Assembly: GCA_039934875.1 (NCBI GenBank)
Contig: JBDTLH010000245.1
Coordinates: 1 to 13,537 of the forward strand
Length of the DNA: 13,537 nucleotides
From: JBDTLH01 sp039934875
GTDB lineage: Bacteria; Acidobacteriota; Terriglobia; Terriglobales; Acidobacteriaceae
Reading direction: 5' to 3'
The notes beneath the pieces are model-generated. The model was not told the DNA's origin, searched no databases, and worked only from the letters and a program-made list of their open reading frames with translations. Shown one piece after another: positions 1-6,529 of this stretch (positions within the stretch are counted from its first letter, which is position 1; the number at the start of each line of letters is the position of its first letter). The position numbers were made by a program, and so were the translations under genes.

Positions 1-273
1 AAAGACGCTCCCAGCGGCACCGCCGTCATCCTCGAAAAGATCCTCCAATCGGAGGGCATTGCAGCCGCCGTCCAATCCATCCGTAAAGATGAGAACATGG
101 GGTGCCACGAGATCGCCCTCACCTCCGAGGTGGACACCATCACCCTCATTCATCAGTCCCACTCCCGCCGCGGATTCGCCCTAGGCGCGGTCCGTGCCGC
201 CGAATGGCTCCCCACCGCGCCCACGCCAGGCGTTTACGACTTCAGTGATATCTTTCAACAACTTGTTCCCTAA
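1..273 (+). CDS. dapB: 4-hydroxy-tetrahydrodipicolinate reductase, C-terminal part (5' end outside window)
   Basis: The frame is open from base 1 and stops at TAA 271-273, giving 90 residues. DapB reduces 4-hydroxy-tetrahydrodipicolinate with NAD(P)H in the cytoplasm, a step towards diaminopimelate and lysine. The fragment opens with KDAPSGTA, the DapB signature that contacts the substrate. It ends with a stretch closely like the usual DapB C-terminus (SHSRRGFALGAVRAAEWL, then GVYDFSDI). About 270 residues is normal for the family, so roughly two thirds, including the NAD(P)-binding Rossmann half, lies upstream of the window. Nothing suggests a pseudogene. The next gene, glsB, is convergent, so dapB ends its transcription unit here. 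Confidence 0.93.
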   Translation, partial: KDAPSGTAVILEKILQSEGIAAAVQSIRKDENMGCHEIALTSEVDTITLIHQSHSRRGFALGAVRAAEWLPTAPTPGVYDFSDIFQQLVP

Positions 274-282
274 GCCAGCGGG

Positions 283-319
283 TTGTCATCCCGAGCGAGC
301 GCAGCCAGCCGAAGCATCT
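283..319. repeat. Dispersed intergenic repeat, copy 1 (GTCATCC-GAGCG type)
   Basis: This lies just after the dapB stop. It carries TTGTCATCCCGAGCG followed by GCGCAGC and CGAAGCATCT. The same core, TTGTCATC(C/T)(T/C)GAGCG, recurs at 3366-3434 and, inside a gene, at 5663-5696. I recognise it as a degenerate repeat common in acidobacterial and some other GC-rich genomes. Its function is unknown to me. Confidence 0.6.
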
Positions 320-361
320 ATCTCTCCTCCGCCTCCGCCATTCCCTTTGCCCGTTGCAAAC

Positions 362-385
362 AAAAAAGCGTGCCCTCAGGCACGC
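362..385 (-). terminator. Rho-independent terminator of glsB
   Basis: A perfect 7-bp stem (GCGTGCC 368-374, GGCACGC 379-385) encloses a 4-base loop, CTCA. On the minus strand the stem is followed by six T (A-run at 362-367 on the plus strand). It sits 22 bases past the stop of the minus-strand glsB gene. On the plus strand the hairpin is followed only by CTTCCATTT, so termination of dapB here would be weaker. Confidence 0.85.
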
Positions 386-407
386 CTTCCATTTCCAAAC
401 TCGACGC

Positions 408-659
408 CTACACTGATCTTCGAATCGCATGATAGATCAGAAGAAACACAATAGCCCCAATCACGGCCACTAAAAGACTATACAAATTCAATCCCGTAAC
501 TCCCGAGTGGCCGAAGGCGCGGAAGATAAACCCGCCCACCACAGCGCCCACAATTCCGAGCAGGATATCGACCAGTATCCCCTCGCCTGCCTTGTTCACG
601 ATCTTGCTCGCGATAAATCCAGCGATAAGACCCAGGATGATCCAGTACACAATGAACAT
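408..659 (-). CDS. GlsB/YeaQ/YmgE family stress-response membrane protein
   Basis: An 83-residue, very hydrophobic protein with three likely membrane segments (about residues 2-21, 28-49 and 57-79) and glycine-rich packing motifs such as GLIAGFIASKI and GIVGAVVGGFIF. These are typical of the GlsB/YeaQ/YmgE ('transglycosylase-associated protein') family, whose length is usually 80-90 residues. Members are small inner-membrane proteins induced by stress; their biochemical role is unsettled, and the transglycosylase name should not be taken as enzyme activity. The ATG start is preceded by an AGGAAAGGA ribosome-binding stretch about 8 bases upstream. lon lies upstream on the same strand with a gap of about 170 bases, so co-transcription is possible but unproven. 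A clear terminator follows at 362-385. Confidence 0.9.
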   Translation of the reverse strand: MFIVYWIILGLIAGFIASKIVNKAGEGILVDILLGIVGAVVGGFIFRAFGHSGVTGLNLYSLLVAVIGAIVFLLIYHAIRRSV

Positions 660-828
660 TCAGTTGTTCCTTTCCTCTCCAGAAATCTCGTGCTATTCCG
701 CCGGCTGCTTGAAAGCACCCTGCGGTTCTTACGCCAAATGTTACGCTCAAAGCTACTACCGTGGACCTATTCTTTCAAGGGCAATCGTCGCACCCCAGGA
801 GAGACCCTGAATCCTCGCTGATCGCGCC

Positions 829-3288
829 TCAGTGATTGACCGTCTCCGCCTCCTGCTCCGCCCGTTCGATCACCTGCTCGCGCAATCTCTCGTCCTTCTG
901 CTCGTCACGCTCACTCTGCGGCAAGCTCACCGCCAGCGCCTCATCAATCATCTGCACGTAGTGGATATCCAGGCCCTTCACCTGCTCCGGCAGCAGGTCC
1001 TCCTCCACGTTCTGCCGGTTGTCGAACGGGAGAATGATCGTCGTCACGCCCGCCCGCTTCGCCGCCAGAAACTTCTCCTTGATCCCGCCCACCGGCAATA
1101 CGTTGCCGCTCAACGTGATCTCTCCCGTCATCGCGGTCAGCGGACGCACCGGCTTGTCAGTCAGCAGCGACACCAGCACCGTCGCCATCGTTACCCCCGC
1201 TGAGGGCCCATCCTTGGGGATCGCCCCCGCGGGCACATGAATGTGAATGTCCGACTCCTTCAGAAAATCCTCGCTGATCCCCAACTTCTCCGCATTCGAC
1301 CTCACCCACGTCAGCGCCGCCTGCATGGATTCCTGCATCACCTGCCCCAACTGCCCGGTCATGGTGAAGTTGCCCTTGCCCTTCATCCGGTTCGCCTCGA
1401 CGAACAGCACATCGCCACCCGCCGGCGTCCACGCCAGTCCCACTGCAACCCCCGCGCGCTTGGTCCGCTCCGCGATCTCCGTATCGACCCGGACCTTCTC
1501 CCCGCCCATAAACTCATGCACCAGATCTTTGTTCAGCACCATCTTCTCGTGGTTGCCCTCCGCCAAACGCCGCGCCTGCTTACGGCACAACGTCCCAATC
1601 CGCTGCTCCAGATTGCGCACCCCCGCCTCACGCGTATAGTGGCGCACCACATAGCGCACGATCTCCTCAGGAAACTCGATCTGTCCCTCCTCGATCCCGT
1701 TCTCCTTCATCTGCCGCGGAATCAGATAGCGGAACGCAATATGCACCTTCTCGTCCTCGGTGTATCCCTGCAGATCAATGATCTCCATGCGGTCGCGCAG
1801 CGGGTCAGGGATCGGGTCCAGCATGTTCGCCGTGCAGATAAACAACACCTTCGATAGATCGAACGGCTGGTCCAGATAATTGTCGCGGAACGTATTGTTC
1901 TGCTCCGGGTCGAGCACCTCCAGCAGCGCCGACGAGGGATCGCCCCGGAAATCGCGCCCCAGCTTGTCCACCTCGTCAAGCATGAACACCGCATCGTTGG
2001 TCTCCGCCCGTCGCAGGTTCTGGATAATCTGCCCCGGCAACGCGCCTATATAGGTCCGCCGATGCCCCCGCAGCTCCGCCTCATCATGCATCCCGCCCAG
2101 CGAAATCCGCTGAAACTTCCGCCCCAGCGCCCGCGCAATGCTCCGCCCCAACGAAGTCTTCCCCACCCCCGGAGGCCCCACGAAACACAGGATCGGCCCC
2201 TTCATCTTCGGGTTCAACCGCTTCACCGACAGGAAATCCAGTATCCGGTCCTTCACCCGCTGCAAATCGTAGTGGTCTTCGTCCAGGATCTCCTTCGCCT
2301 TGACAATATCCACCTCCGTCCCCGAACTCTTGCTCCACGGCAGCACCGCCAGCCACTCGATATAATTTCGCGTTAGCGAATAATCCGCCGCCATCGGAGA
2401 CATCCGCGAGAGCCGCCCCAGCTCCTTCATCGCCTCCTTCTTCGTCTCCTCCGGCATCCCCGCCGCTTCGATCTTCTGCCGCAGCTCTTCTACATCGCGC
2501 TGCGCCTCGTCCTGCTCGCCCAATTCCTTCTGGATCGCCTTCAATTGCTCGCGCAAATAATATTCCCGCTGCGATTGCTGCACCTGGTCCTGCACTTCGG
2601 TCTGTATCTTATTGCGCAGCTGCTGCACCTCCAGCTCCTTCGCCAGATGCCGATTGATCTTGTCGAGGCGCTCCCGCGTATCGATCGTCTCCAATATCTC
2701 CTGCTTCTCCGCCGTCGAAAGCGAGGGCAATGAGCTGGCGATGAAATCCACCAGCCTGCCGCCCTCTTCGATATTCAGCGCCACGGTCTGCAACTCGTCC
2801 GACAACGTCGGCGACCCCGCCACGATTTGCTGAAACAGCGTCATCACATTGCGCTGCAACGCCTCCACCTCGGGCCCGTTCTCCGCCTCATCCTCCGGAA
2901 TCAGCTCCGCCTTCGCCCGCATGTACGGCGTCACCTGCGTAAACTCGCCCAACCGCACCCGCTGCACGCCCTCTGTAAACACAAACAGGCTCTGGTTGGG
3001 CATCTTCACAATTTTGTGCACCGTCGCCAGCGTCCCTACCGAATTCAGGTCCGCCGCCTGTGGAGAATCCACCCGCGCATCCCTCTGCGCCACCACCAGA
3101 ATCGACTTCTCTTCGCCCAGCGAATTGATCAACTGCACCGAACTATCCCGTCCCACCGTCAAAGGCAGCACCGCATGAGGAAACAACACCGTATCGCGCA
3201 CCGGCAACACCGGCCAATCGCTCCGTCCCTCTTCGTTCAACAACGGCCCTTGCTCCGCTTCTTGCTCTACGTTCTTGTCGCTCGTCAT
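829..3288 (-). CDS. lon: ATP-dependent endopeptidase La (Lon protease)
   Basis: This is a full-length 819-residue LonA, the cytoplasmic AAA+ serine protease that degrades misfolded and regulatory proteins. An N-terminal LON substrate-binding domain (about 25-220) is followed by a helical coiled-coil region (about 220-310) and the AAA+ module. Walker A is GPPGVGKT (371-378) and Walker B is VFMLDEVDK (about 434-442). The S16 protease domain carries the catalytic Ser in PKDGPSAG (Ser about 696) and the catalytic Lys in GGIKEK (about 737). The charged tail after about residue 790 is a little longer than in Escherichia coli. I chose the ATG at 3286-3288, which has GGGA seven bases upstream. An in-frame TTG at 3298-3300 would add four residues but has no ribosome-binding site. 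A 15-base palindrome at 3317-3331 may be an operator. Confidence 0.97.
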   Translation of the reverse strand: MTSDKNVEQEAEQGPLLNEEGRSDWPVLPVRDTVLFPHAVLPLTVGRDSSVQLINSLGEEKSILVVAQRDARVDSPQAADLNSVGTLATVHKIVKMPNQSLFVFTEGVQRVRLGEFTQVTPYMRAKAELIPEDEAENGPEVEALQRNVMTLFQQIVAGSPTLSDELQTVALNIEEGGRLVDFIASSLPSLSTAEKQEILETIDTRERLDKINRHLAKELEVQQLRNKIQTEVQDQVQQSQREYYLREQLKAIQKELGEQDEAQRDVEELRQKIEAAGMPEETKKEAMKELGRLSRMSPMAADYSLTRNYIEWLAVLPWSKSSGTEVDIVKAKEILDEDHYDLQRVKDRILDFLSVKRLNPKMKGPILCFVGPPGVGKTSLGRSIARALGRKFQRISLGGMHDEAELRGHRRTYIGALPGQIIQNLRRAETNDAVFMLDEVDKLGRDFRGDPSSALLEVLDPEQNNTFRDNYLDQPFDLSKVLFICTANMLDPIPDPLRDRMEIIDLQGYTEDEKVHIAFRYLIPRQMKENGIEEGQIEFPEEIVRYVVRHYTREAGVRNLEQRIGTLCRKQARRLAEGNHEKMVLNKDLVHEFMGGEKVRVDTEIAERTKRAGVAVGLAWTPAGGDVLFVEANRMKGKGNFTMTGQLGQVMQESMQAALTWVRSNAEKLGISEDFLKESDIHIHVPAGAIPKDGPSAGVTMATVLVSLLTDKPVRPLTAMTGEITLSGNVLPVGGIKEKFLAAKRAGVTTIILPFDNRQNVEEDLLPEQVKGLDIHYVQMIDEALAVSLPQSERDEQKDERLREQVIERAEQEAETVNH

Positions 3289-3316
3289 ATAAAGTCCCAA
3301 TCTATGAATACGAAAT

Positions 3317-3331
3317 AAGTTGACCCAACTT
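3317..3331. promoter_or_regulatory. Palindrome upstream of lon, possible operator
   Basis: A perfect inverted repeat, AAGTTG-ACC-CAACTT, lies about 29 bases upstream of the chosen lon ATG. That position overlaps or neighbours where a lon promoter must be. It does not match the HspR (HAIR) or HrcA (CIRCE) operators known from heat-shock genes. Regulation by a dimeric repressor is an inference from symmetry and position only. Confidence 0.3.
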
Positions 3332-3365
3332 CGGTTCTGCTTCGCGTTCTCCGGGTCTGAAAGCG

Positions 3366-3434
3366 CTTGTCATCTTGAGCGCAACGGGGTTCCCGGCGAG
3401 CGCTCATGGTGCGTGGGACCCAAGGAGCTCGCGT
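3366..3434. repeat. Dispersed intergenic repeat, copy 2 (GTCATC-TGAGCG type, long form)
   Basis: It begins CTTGTCATCTTGAGCGCAACG and ends near AAGGAGCTCGCGT. The copy at 5663-5696 has the same two ends, with CTTGTCATCCTGAGCGCAGCG joined directly to AAGGACCTCGCGT. Copy 2 therefore carries about 35 extra bases in the middle. Read on the minus strand, both give the peptide RCAQDDK. Confidence 0.6.
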
Positions 3435-3690
3435 TCTTCTCCGCCCCCGATCAATCCGCGAACCCGGTGGGACCCTCCCCAACTACATAATCCCCGGCCC
3501 CTCATCCCTGCTCTCAAAAAGATGTCCGGACCCTTCGAAAAGATGCAGTCGCGCCACCCGCTTCGGTCCGCCTCGCCGCCCACGACTCCCGAGGCTTCCT
3601 GACCTGCTCCTCCGCCACTCTCGATTCTTTACAACGCTTCACTCCGCTCTTGCACCTTAACACTAGCAAAGGTACACGGAGGAAACCTAA

Positions 3691-3843
3691 ATGCTCTGGA
3701 CGCTGTTTGTAATTCTTCTGATTTTGTGGCTGGTTGGGGTCATCAGCGGCTATACCTTCGGCGGATTTATTTACATTTTGCTGGTACTTGCCGTCATAGC
3801 TCTGATATTTCAGCTCCTCTCCGGGCGCAGGCGTGTGCTGTAG
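3691..3843 (+). CDS. Small lmo0937/DUF5670-type membrane protein
   Basis: A 50-residue protein, easily missed by length cut-offs. It begins MLWTLFVILLILWLVGVISGYTFGG and has two membrane segments (about 2-17 and 24-43) before a basic tail, SGRRRVL. This size and pattern (MLWT start, LWLxG, GGFIYILLVLAVIALI) match the lmo0937 family (DUF5670) of tiny membrane proteins; the function is unknown. An excellent ribosome-binding site, GGAGGA at 3678-3683, sits seven bases before the ATG, which supports translation. The csbD gene follows in the same direction after 98 bases. In many bacteria such proteins are found with CsbD- and GlsB-type stress proteins, as here. Confidence 0.85.
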   Translation: MLWTLFVILLILWLVGVISGYTFGGFIYILLVLAVIALIFQLLSGRRRVL

Positions 3844-3874
3844 CTATTGCTCGGAGGCATCCTTCTGACTAATA

Positions 3875-3901
3875 GGCGGCCGCCAATCAACCGAACGTTC
3901 G
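3875..3901. promoter_or_regulatory. Two adjacent perfect palindromes upstream of csbD
   Basis: GGCGGCCGCC (3875-3884) and CGAACGTTCG (3892-3901) are each perfect 10-base palindromes, 7 bases apart, in the 98-base gap between the DUF5670 and csbD genes. Neither is followed by a T-run, so they do not look like terminators. They could be operator half-sites or a GC-rich boundary hairpin. No known regulator motif is recognised. Confidence 0.3.
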
Positions 3902-3941
3902 TTCTAATTTCAACCACCAACCTAAATACATGGAGGGCAAT

Positions 3942-4214
3942 ATGAATTCCGATAACGTGAAGGGCAACCTAAAAGATATCGGTGGCAAAGCTCAGGAAGC
4001 GGCAGGAAAAGCGACCGGAGACAAGGAACTTGAAGCCAAAGGCAATGCCAATCAAGCTGCCGGCAAAGTCCAGAACGCCTGGGGCGACGTCAAAAAAGAG
4101 GCTCGCGACACCGCCGACGACGTTAAGGACGCTTTCAACAAACAGACCGATAAGCACAAAGTAGAAAGCGACATCGACGCCGATCGACGCCTCAATCGCG
4201 ACGAAGTCGCCTGA
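3942..4214 (+). CDS. CsbD family stress protein
   Basis: A 90-residue, very hydrophilic and charged protein. The N-terminal MNSDNVKGNLKDIGGKAQEA and a second GNANQAAGKVQ repeat the family's 'KG.....GK..E..GK' pattern, which identifies CsbD. CsbD was named for sigma-B-controlled stress genes in Bacillus subtilis; no molecular function is established. Here the usual core of about 60 residues is extended by a charged tail (KKEARDTADDVKDAFNKQ and on), likely amphipathic helix or disordered. The ATG at 3942 was chosen because GGAGGG lies 4 bases before it. An ATG 12 bases earlier (3930) overlaps that ribosome-binding site and has none of its own. The heptamer array and hairpin begin 10 bases after the stop. 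Confidence 0.88.
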   Translation: MNSDNVKGNLKDIGGKAQEAAGKATGDKELEAKGNANQAAGKVQNAWGDVKKEARDTADDVKDAFNKQTDKHKVESDIDADRRLNRDEVA

Positions 4215-4224
4215 AACTCAGTTG

Positions 4225-4280
4225 TTAGTTGCTAATTGTTAGTTGCTAATTGCTAGTTGTTAGTTGTTAGTTGCTAGTGG
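4225..4280 (+). repeat. Tandem heptamer array, 8 units of YTARTTG
   Basis: Eight contiguous 7-base units run without a register slip: TTAGTTG, CTAATTG, TTAGTTG, CTAATTG, CTAGTTG, TTAGTTG, TTAGTTG, CTAGTGG. The last unit enters the hairpin at 4280-4302. Four inverted units follow at 4321-4348, and degenerate units recur at 10407-10441. Confidence 0.9.
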
Positions 4281-4302
4281 GGGCAGGCTCTCAGCCTGCC
4301 CC
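4280..4302. terminator. Perfect hairpin between convergent csbD and hyuA
   Basis: GGGGCAGGCT (4280-4289) and AGCCTGCCCC (4293-4302) form a perfect 10-bp stem with a 3-base loop, CTC. It lies between the stops of two convergent genes and so could terminate both. It has no T-run on either strand, so it is an atypical terminator or a repeat hairpin flanked by inverted heptamer arms. Confidence 0.5.
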
Positions 4303-4320
4303 TCACCCTTAGCCGTCACA

Positions 4321-4348
4321 CCACTAACAACTAGCAACTAACAACTAT
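4321..4348 (-). repeat. Inverted heptamer array, 4 units, overlapping the hyuA 3' end
   Basis: The units CCACTAA, CAACTAG, CAACTAA and CAACTAT are reverse complements of the 4225-4280 array units. A 17-base arm matches the upstream array. The hyuA stop codon (4331-4333) and its last four codons lie inside these units. Confidence 0.85.
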
Positions 4349-6466
4349 TCCCCCCGCCCCATCCAACTCCGCACTCGCTCCCACCGGTACCACCGTCGTG
4401 GCGCTGTATTCCGTAATCACCGCCGGTCCCTTCACGCACTGCCCTACTGCCATACTCTCCCGCTCGATCAGCTTGGTACGCAATGTCTTTCCCCTGAAAT
4501 ACGCATCGATCATCTTTATGGCTCCGGCCGCGGCAGGTCTTCTGCCGCGCATCGTAGGCAACCGCGTCTCCAGCGTCGCCCGCACCCGCACATTCACCAC
4601 CTCTACCTCACGCCCCTCATCTGCATATCCGTAGCGCCGCTTATGCTCCCGATGAAACTCCGCAACCGCGCTCCTCATTGCTCCTCTGGCAAACCGCACG
4701 TTCAACTCGAATCCCTGGCCGCGATAACGCAGATCAAGAGAGGCTATTACCTTTACCCTGTGGGTCGCATATCCCTCGTCCGCGAATGAGGATAGCGCTA
4801 ATTCCTTGATCGCCGCCGCCGCCGCTCTCACCCGCCCCTCACTCGCCATCTCCGCCCTCAGCATTACCGTGCGCGAGAACTCTTTCACCACATCGCTCAC
4901 CAGAATCCCGTAAGCTGAAAGCGCGCCCGCGGATTGCGGCACCAGCACTCGCGGAATCTGCAGCGCCTGCGCCAGCTCCCCTGCATGAAGCGCCCCCGCG
5001 CCTCCGAATGCCACCAGCGTGAATTCCCGCGGATCATGCCCTCGCTCCACCGACACCGCGCGGATGGCCTTCTCCATGCTCGCATTCACCACCCGCAGAA
5101 TGCCCTCCGCGAACTCCTCGAGTCGCCACCGCGATCCTTGCTGTTTCAGCCACTCTCGCGTGATCCTGCGTGTCCGCTCCAGGTCGAGCACAAACTCGCC
5201 GCCCAGAAAACAATCGGCGCGCAGCCGCCCCAGCAACAGGTTTGCATCGGTCACTGTCGGTTGCATTCCCTTGCCATAACAAATCGGCCCCGGCTCCGCC
5301 CCCGCCGATTGAGGACCTACCCGCAACGCTCCTGCCGCATCGAAGCGCGCAATCGATCCTCCGCCTGCCCCCAGCGTATGAATATCCAGCATCGGGACCC
5401 GCACCGGCAGCCCGATAATTTCCCCTTCATTCGTCGTCCGCAATGTGCCCTCTATCAGTGCCACATCGGTTGAAGTCCCTCCCATATCGAAACTGATTGC
5501 CTTCTCGAACCCGCTGGTCCGCGCCATCGCCCTCGCGCCCACCACTCCGCCCGCTGGCCCCGATAGAACGGTCCGCACCGGCTCCCGCAGCACTGTCTGC
5601 AACGCCGAAATTCCCCCGCTCGACTGCATTACGAAAATCCGTCCGCTGCGGACTTCCCGTGCCTTGTCATCCTGAGCGCAGCGAAGGACCTCGCGTCCGC
5701 GTGCCTTGGCAGAAGCGCCCATCCGCCCTTGCAAACCGCCCAGGTACCTGCCCATCAGCGGCTGCAAATATGCGTTCATCACCACCGTAGACATCCGCTC
5801 GTACTCCCGAAACTCCGGCAGCAACCGATAAGAAAACGTAGTGAAGAAACTTTCACAGGACGGGGACGCTGCAGGAGGAACGGTGGCCCAGACATTCCGG
5901 TCTCTGTTGCGGAACGCCTCCTCCAACCTTTTCTCATGCTCCGGATTCGCAAACGAAAACAGCAGCGACACCGCAACCGCCTCCGCGCCCGACCTATCCA
6001 CCAAATCAATGACTCTCTCGATCTCCTCATCCGTCAGCGCTTCCACCACCGATCCGTCCGCCGCAATCCGCTCCCGCACTCCAAAGCGCATCCCCGCCGC
6101 CGCTAACGGCTCCGGACGATCGGCGAAAAAGTCATACAACTTGGGGCGCGCCTGCCTGCCAATTTCTATCGCATCTTCAAACCCGGCCGTCGTGATCAGC
6201 GCCACCCGCGCACCCTTCCGCTCCAACAATGCATTGGTCCCCACGGTGGTGCCATGCAGCAGAATAAAATCCCGCTCCCCCACCGCCTTCCGCACCGCTT
6301 GCTCAATGGCGACTGACGGATCGCCCGGCGTGGAGAACACCTTCAATGTGCGCAGCTCCCCCTCTTCCACCCACACGCAATCGGTAAACGTCCCCCCCGT
6401 ATCCACCGCCACCCGCACCGGCGACAACTTCAGATTTGCGACTTCGGATTTCAAATTTATGACCAT
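4331..6466 (-). CDS. Hydantoinase/5-oxoprolinase subunit A family protein (HyuA-like)
   Basis: A 711-residue protein of the ATP-dependent hydantoinase A/oxoprolinase family. Phosphate-binding motifs of the sugar-kinase fold are VDTGGTFTDC (21-30), FDMGGTSTDV (326-335) and FGGAGALHA (488-496). The N-terminal hydantoinase domain (about 17-190), the central domain (about 215-520) and the C-terminal domain (about 530-700) are all present. Family members hydrolyse or carboxylate cyclic amides or ketones with ATP and usually work with a HyuB subunit; no hyuB is in this window, so the substrate cannot be named. Oddities: residues about 191-208 and 253-273 interrupt normally compact segments and look repeat-derived. 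The N-terminal 15 residues come from AT-rich repeat sequence. The last four residues (VVSC) and the stop are written by the heptamer array. The frame is intact. The ATG has only a weak AGAGAG upstream, and GTG/TTG codons just before VRVAVDTGG could be the real start. Confidence 0.9.
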   Translation of the reverse strand: MVINLKSEVANLKLSPVRVAVDTGGTFTDCVWVEEGELRTLKVFSTPGDPSVAIEQAVRKAVGERDFILLHGTTVGTNALLERKGARVALITTAGFEDAIEIGRQARPKLYDFFADRPEPLAAAGMRFGVRERIAADGSVVEALTDEEIERVIDLVDRSGAEAVAVSLLFSFANPEHEKRLEEAFRNRDRNVWATVPPAASPSCESFFTTFSYRLLPEFREYERMSTVVMNAYLQPLMGRYLGGLQGRMGASAKARGREVLRCAQDDKAREVRSGRIFVMQSSGGISALQTVLREPVRTVLSGPAGGVVGARAMARTSGFEKAISFDMGGTSTDVALIEGTLRTTNEGEIIGLPVRVPMLDIHTLGAGGGSIARFDAAGALRVGPQSAGAEPGPICYGKGMQPTVTDANLLLGRLRADCFLGGEFVLDLERTRRITREWLKQQGSRWRLEEFAEGILRVVNASMEKAIRAVSVERGHDPREFTLVAFGGAGALHAGELAQALQIPRVLVPQSAGALSAYGILVSDVVKEFSRTVMLRAEMASEGRVRAAAAAIKELALSSFADEGYATHRVKVIASLDLRYRGQGFELNVRFARGAMRSAVAEFHREHKRRYGYADEGREVEVVNVRVRATLETRLPTMRGRRPAAAGAIKMIDAYFRGKTLRTKLIERESMAVGQCVKGPAVITEYSATTVVPVGASAELDGAGGIVVSC
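5663..5696. repeat. Dispersed repeat, copy 3, inside the hyuA-like gene
   Basis: CTTGTCATCCTGAGCGCAGCG followed by AAGGACCTCGCGT matches copy 2 at both ends. It lies in frame in the hyuA-like gene and adds the peptide EVLRCAQDDKAREV to the protein (about residues 259-272), just before the conserved IFVMQSSGG segment. Confidence 0.7.
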
Positions 6467-6524
6467 AGCTCTCTTTGCTCTTCAAATTTGAACCTTGAAA
6501 TCATAAATCTGAAATTCACATTTC
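6428..6524. repeat. AT-rich degenerate repeat of the (T)TTCAAATTT / AAATCTGAA type
   Basis: The stretch has several copies of short words such as TTCAGATTT, TTCAAATTT, CAAATTTGAA and AAATCTGAAA, in a setting of about 60% GC. It covers the first codons of the hyuA-like gene and about 58 bases upstream of it. The base composition differs sharply from both neighbours. Confidence 0.6.
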
Positions 6525-6529
6525 TTTGC

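Larger units (their letters stand above)
3289..3690. other. Intergenic region between divergent lon and the DUF5670 gene
   Basis: I see no credible gene in these 402 bases. Short open frames on both strands have no ribosome-binding site and no family resemblance. The stretch holds the lon-proximal palindrome (3317-3331), a copy of the GTCATC dispersed repeat (3366-3434) and, at the right end, the strong ribosome-binding site GGAGGA (3678-3683) of the next gene. Divergent promoters must lie here, but I cannot place a -10/-35 pair with confidence. Confidence 0.6.

Noticed and set aside
194..454. An open frame overlapping the end of dapB and the terminator.
   Set aside because: It is out of frame with dapB, Pro-rich, and runs through a dispersed repeat and the glsB terminator.
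1237..1857. A 206-codon plus-strand open frame opposite lon.
   Set aside because: It is antisense to conserved Lon domains. The translation is His/Leu/Arg-rich with no family character, as expected for a shadow frame in GC-rich DNA.
3847..3875. TTGCTC - 17 bases - TAATAG as a promoter for csbD.
   Set aside because: Both hexamers match the consensus at only three of six positions; not better than chance in this setting.
5841..6491. A 216-codon plus-strand open frame opposite the hyuA-like gene.
   Set aside because: It lies antisense to the conserved N-terminal hydantoinase domain, is Ser/Thr-rich and low in complexity, and has no ribosome-binding site.
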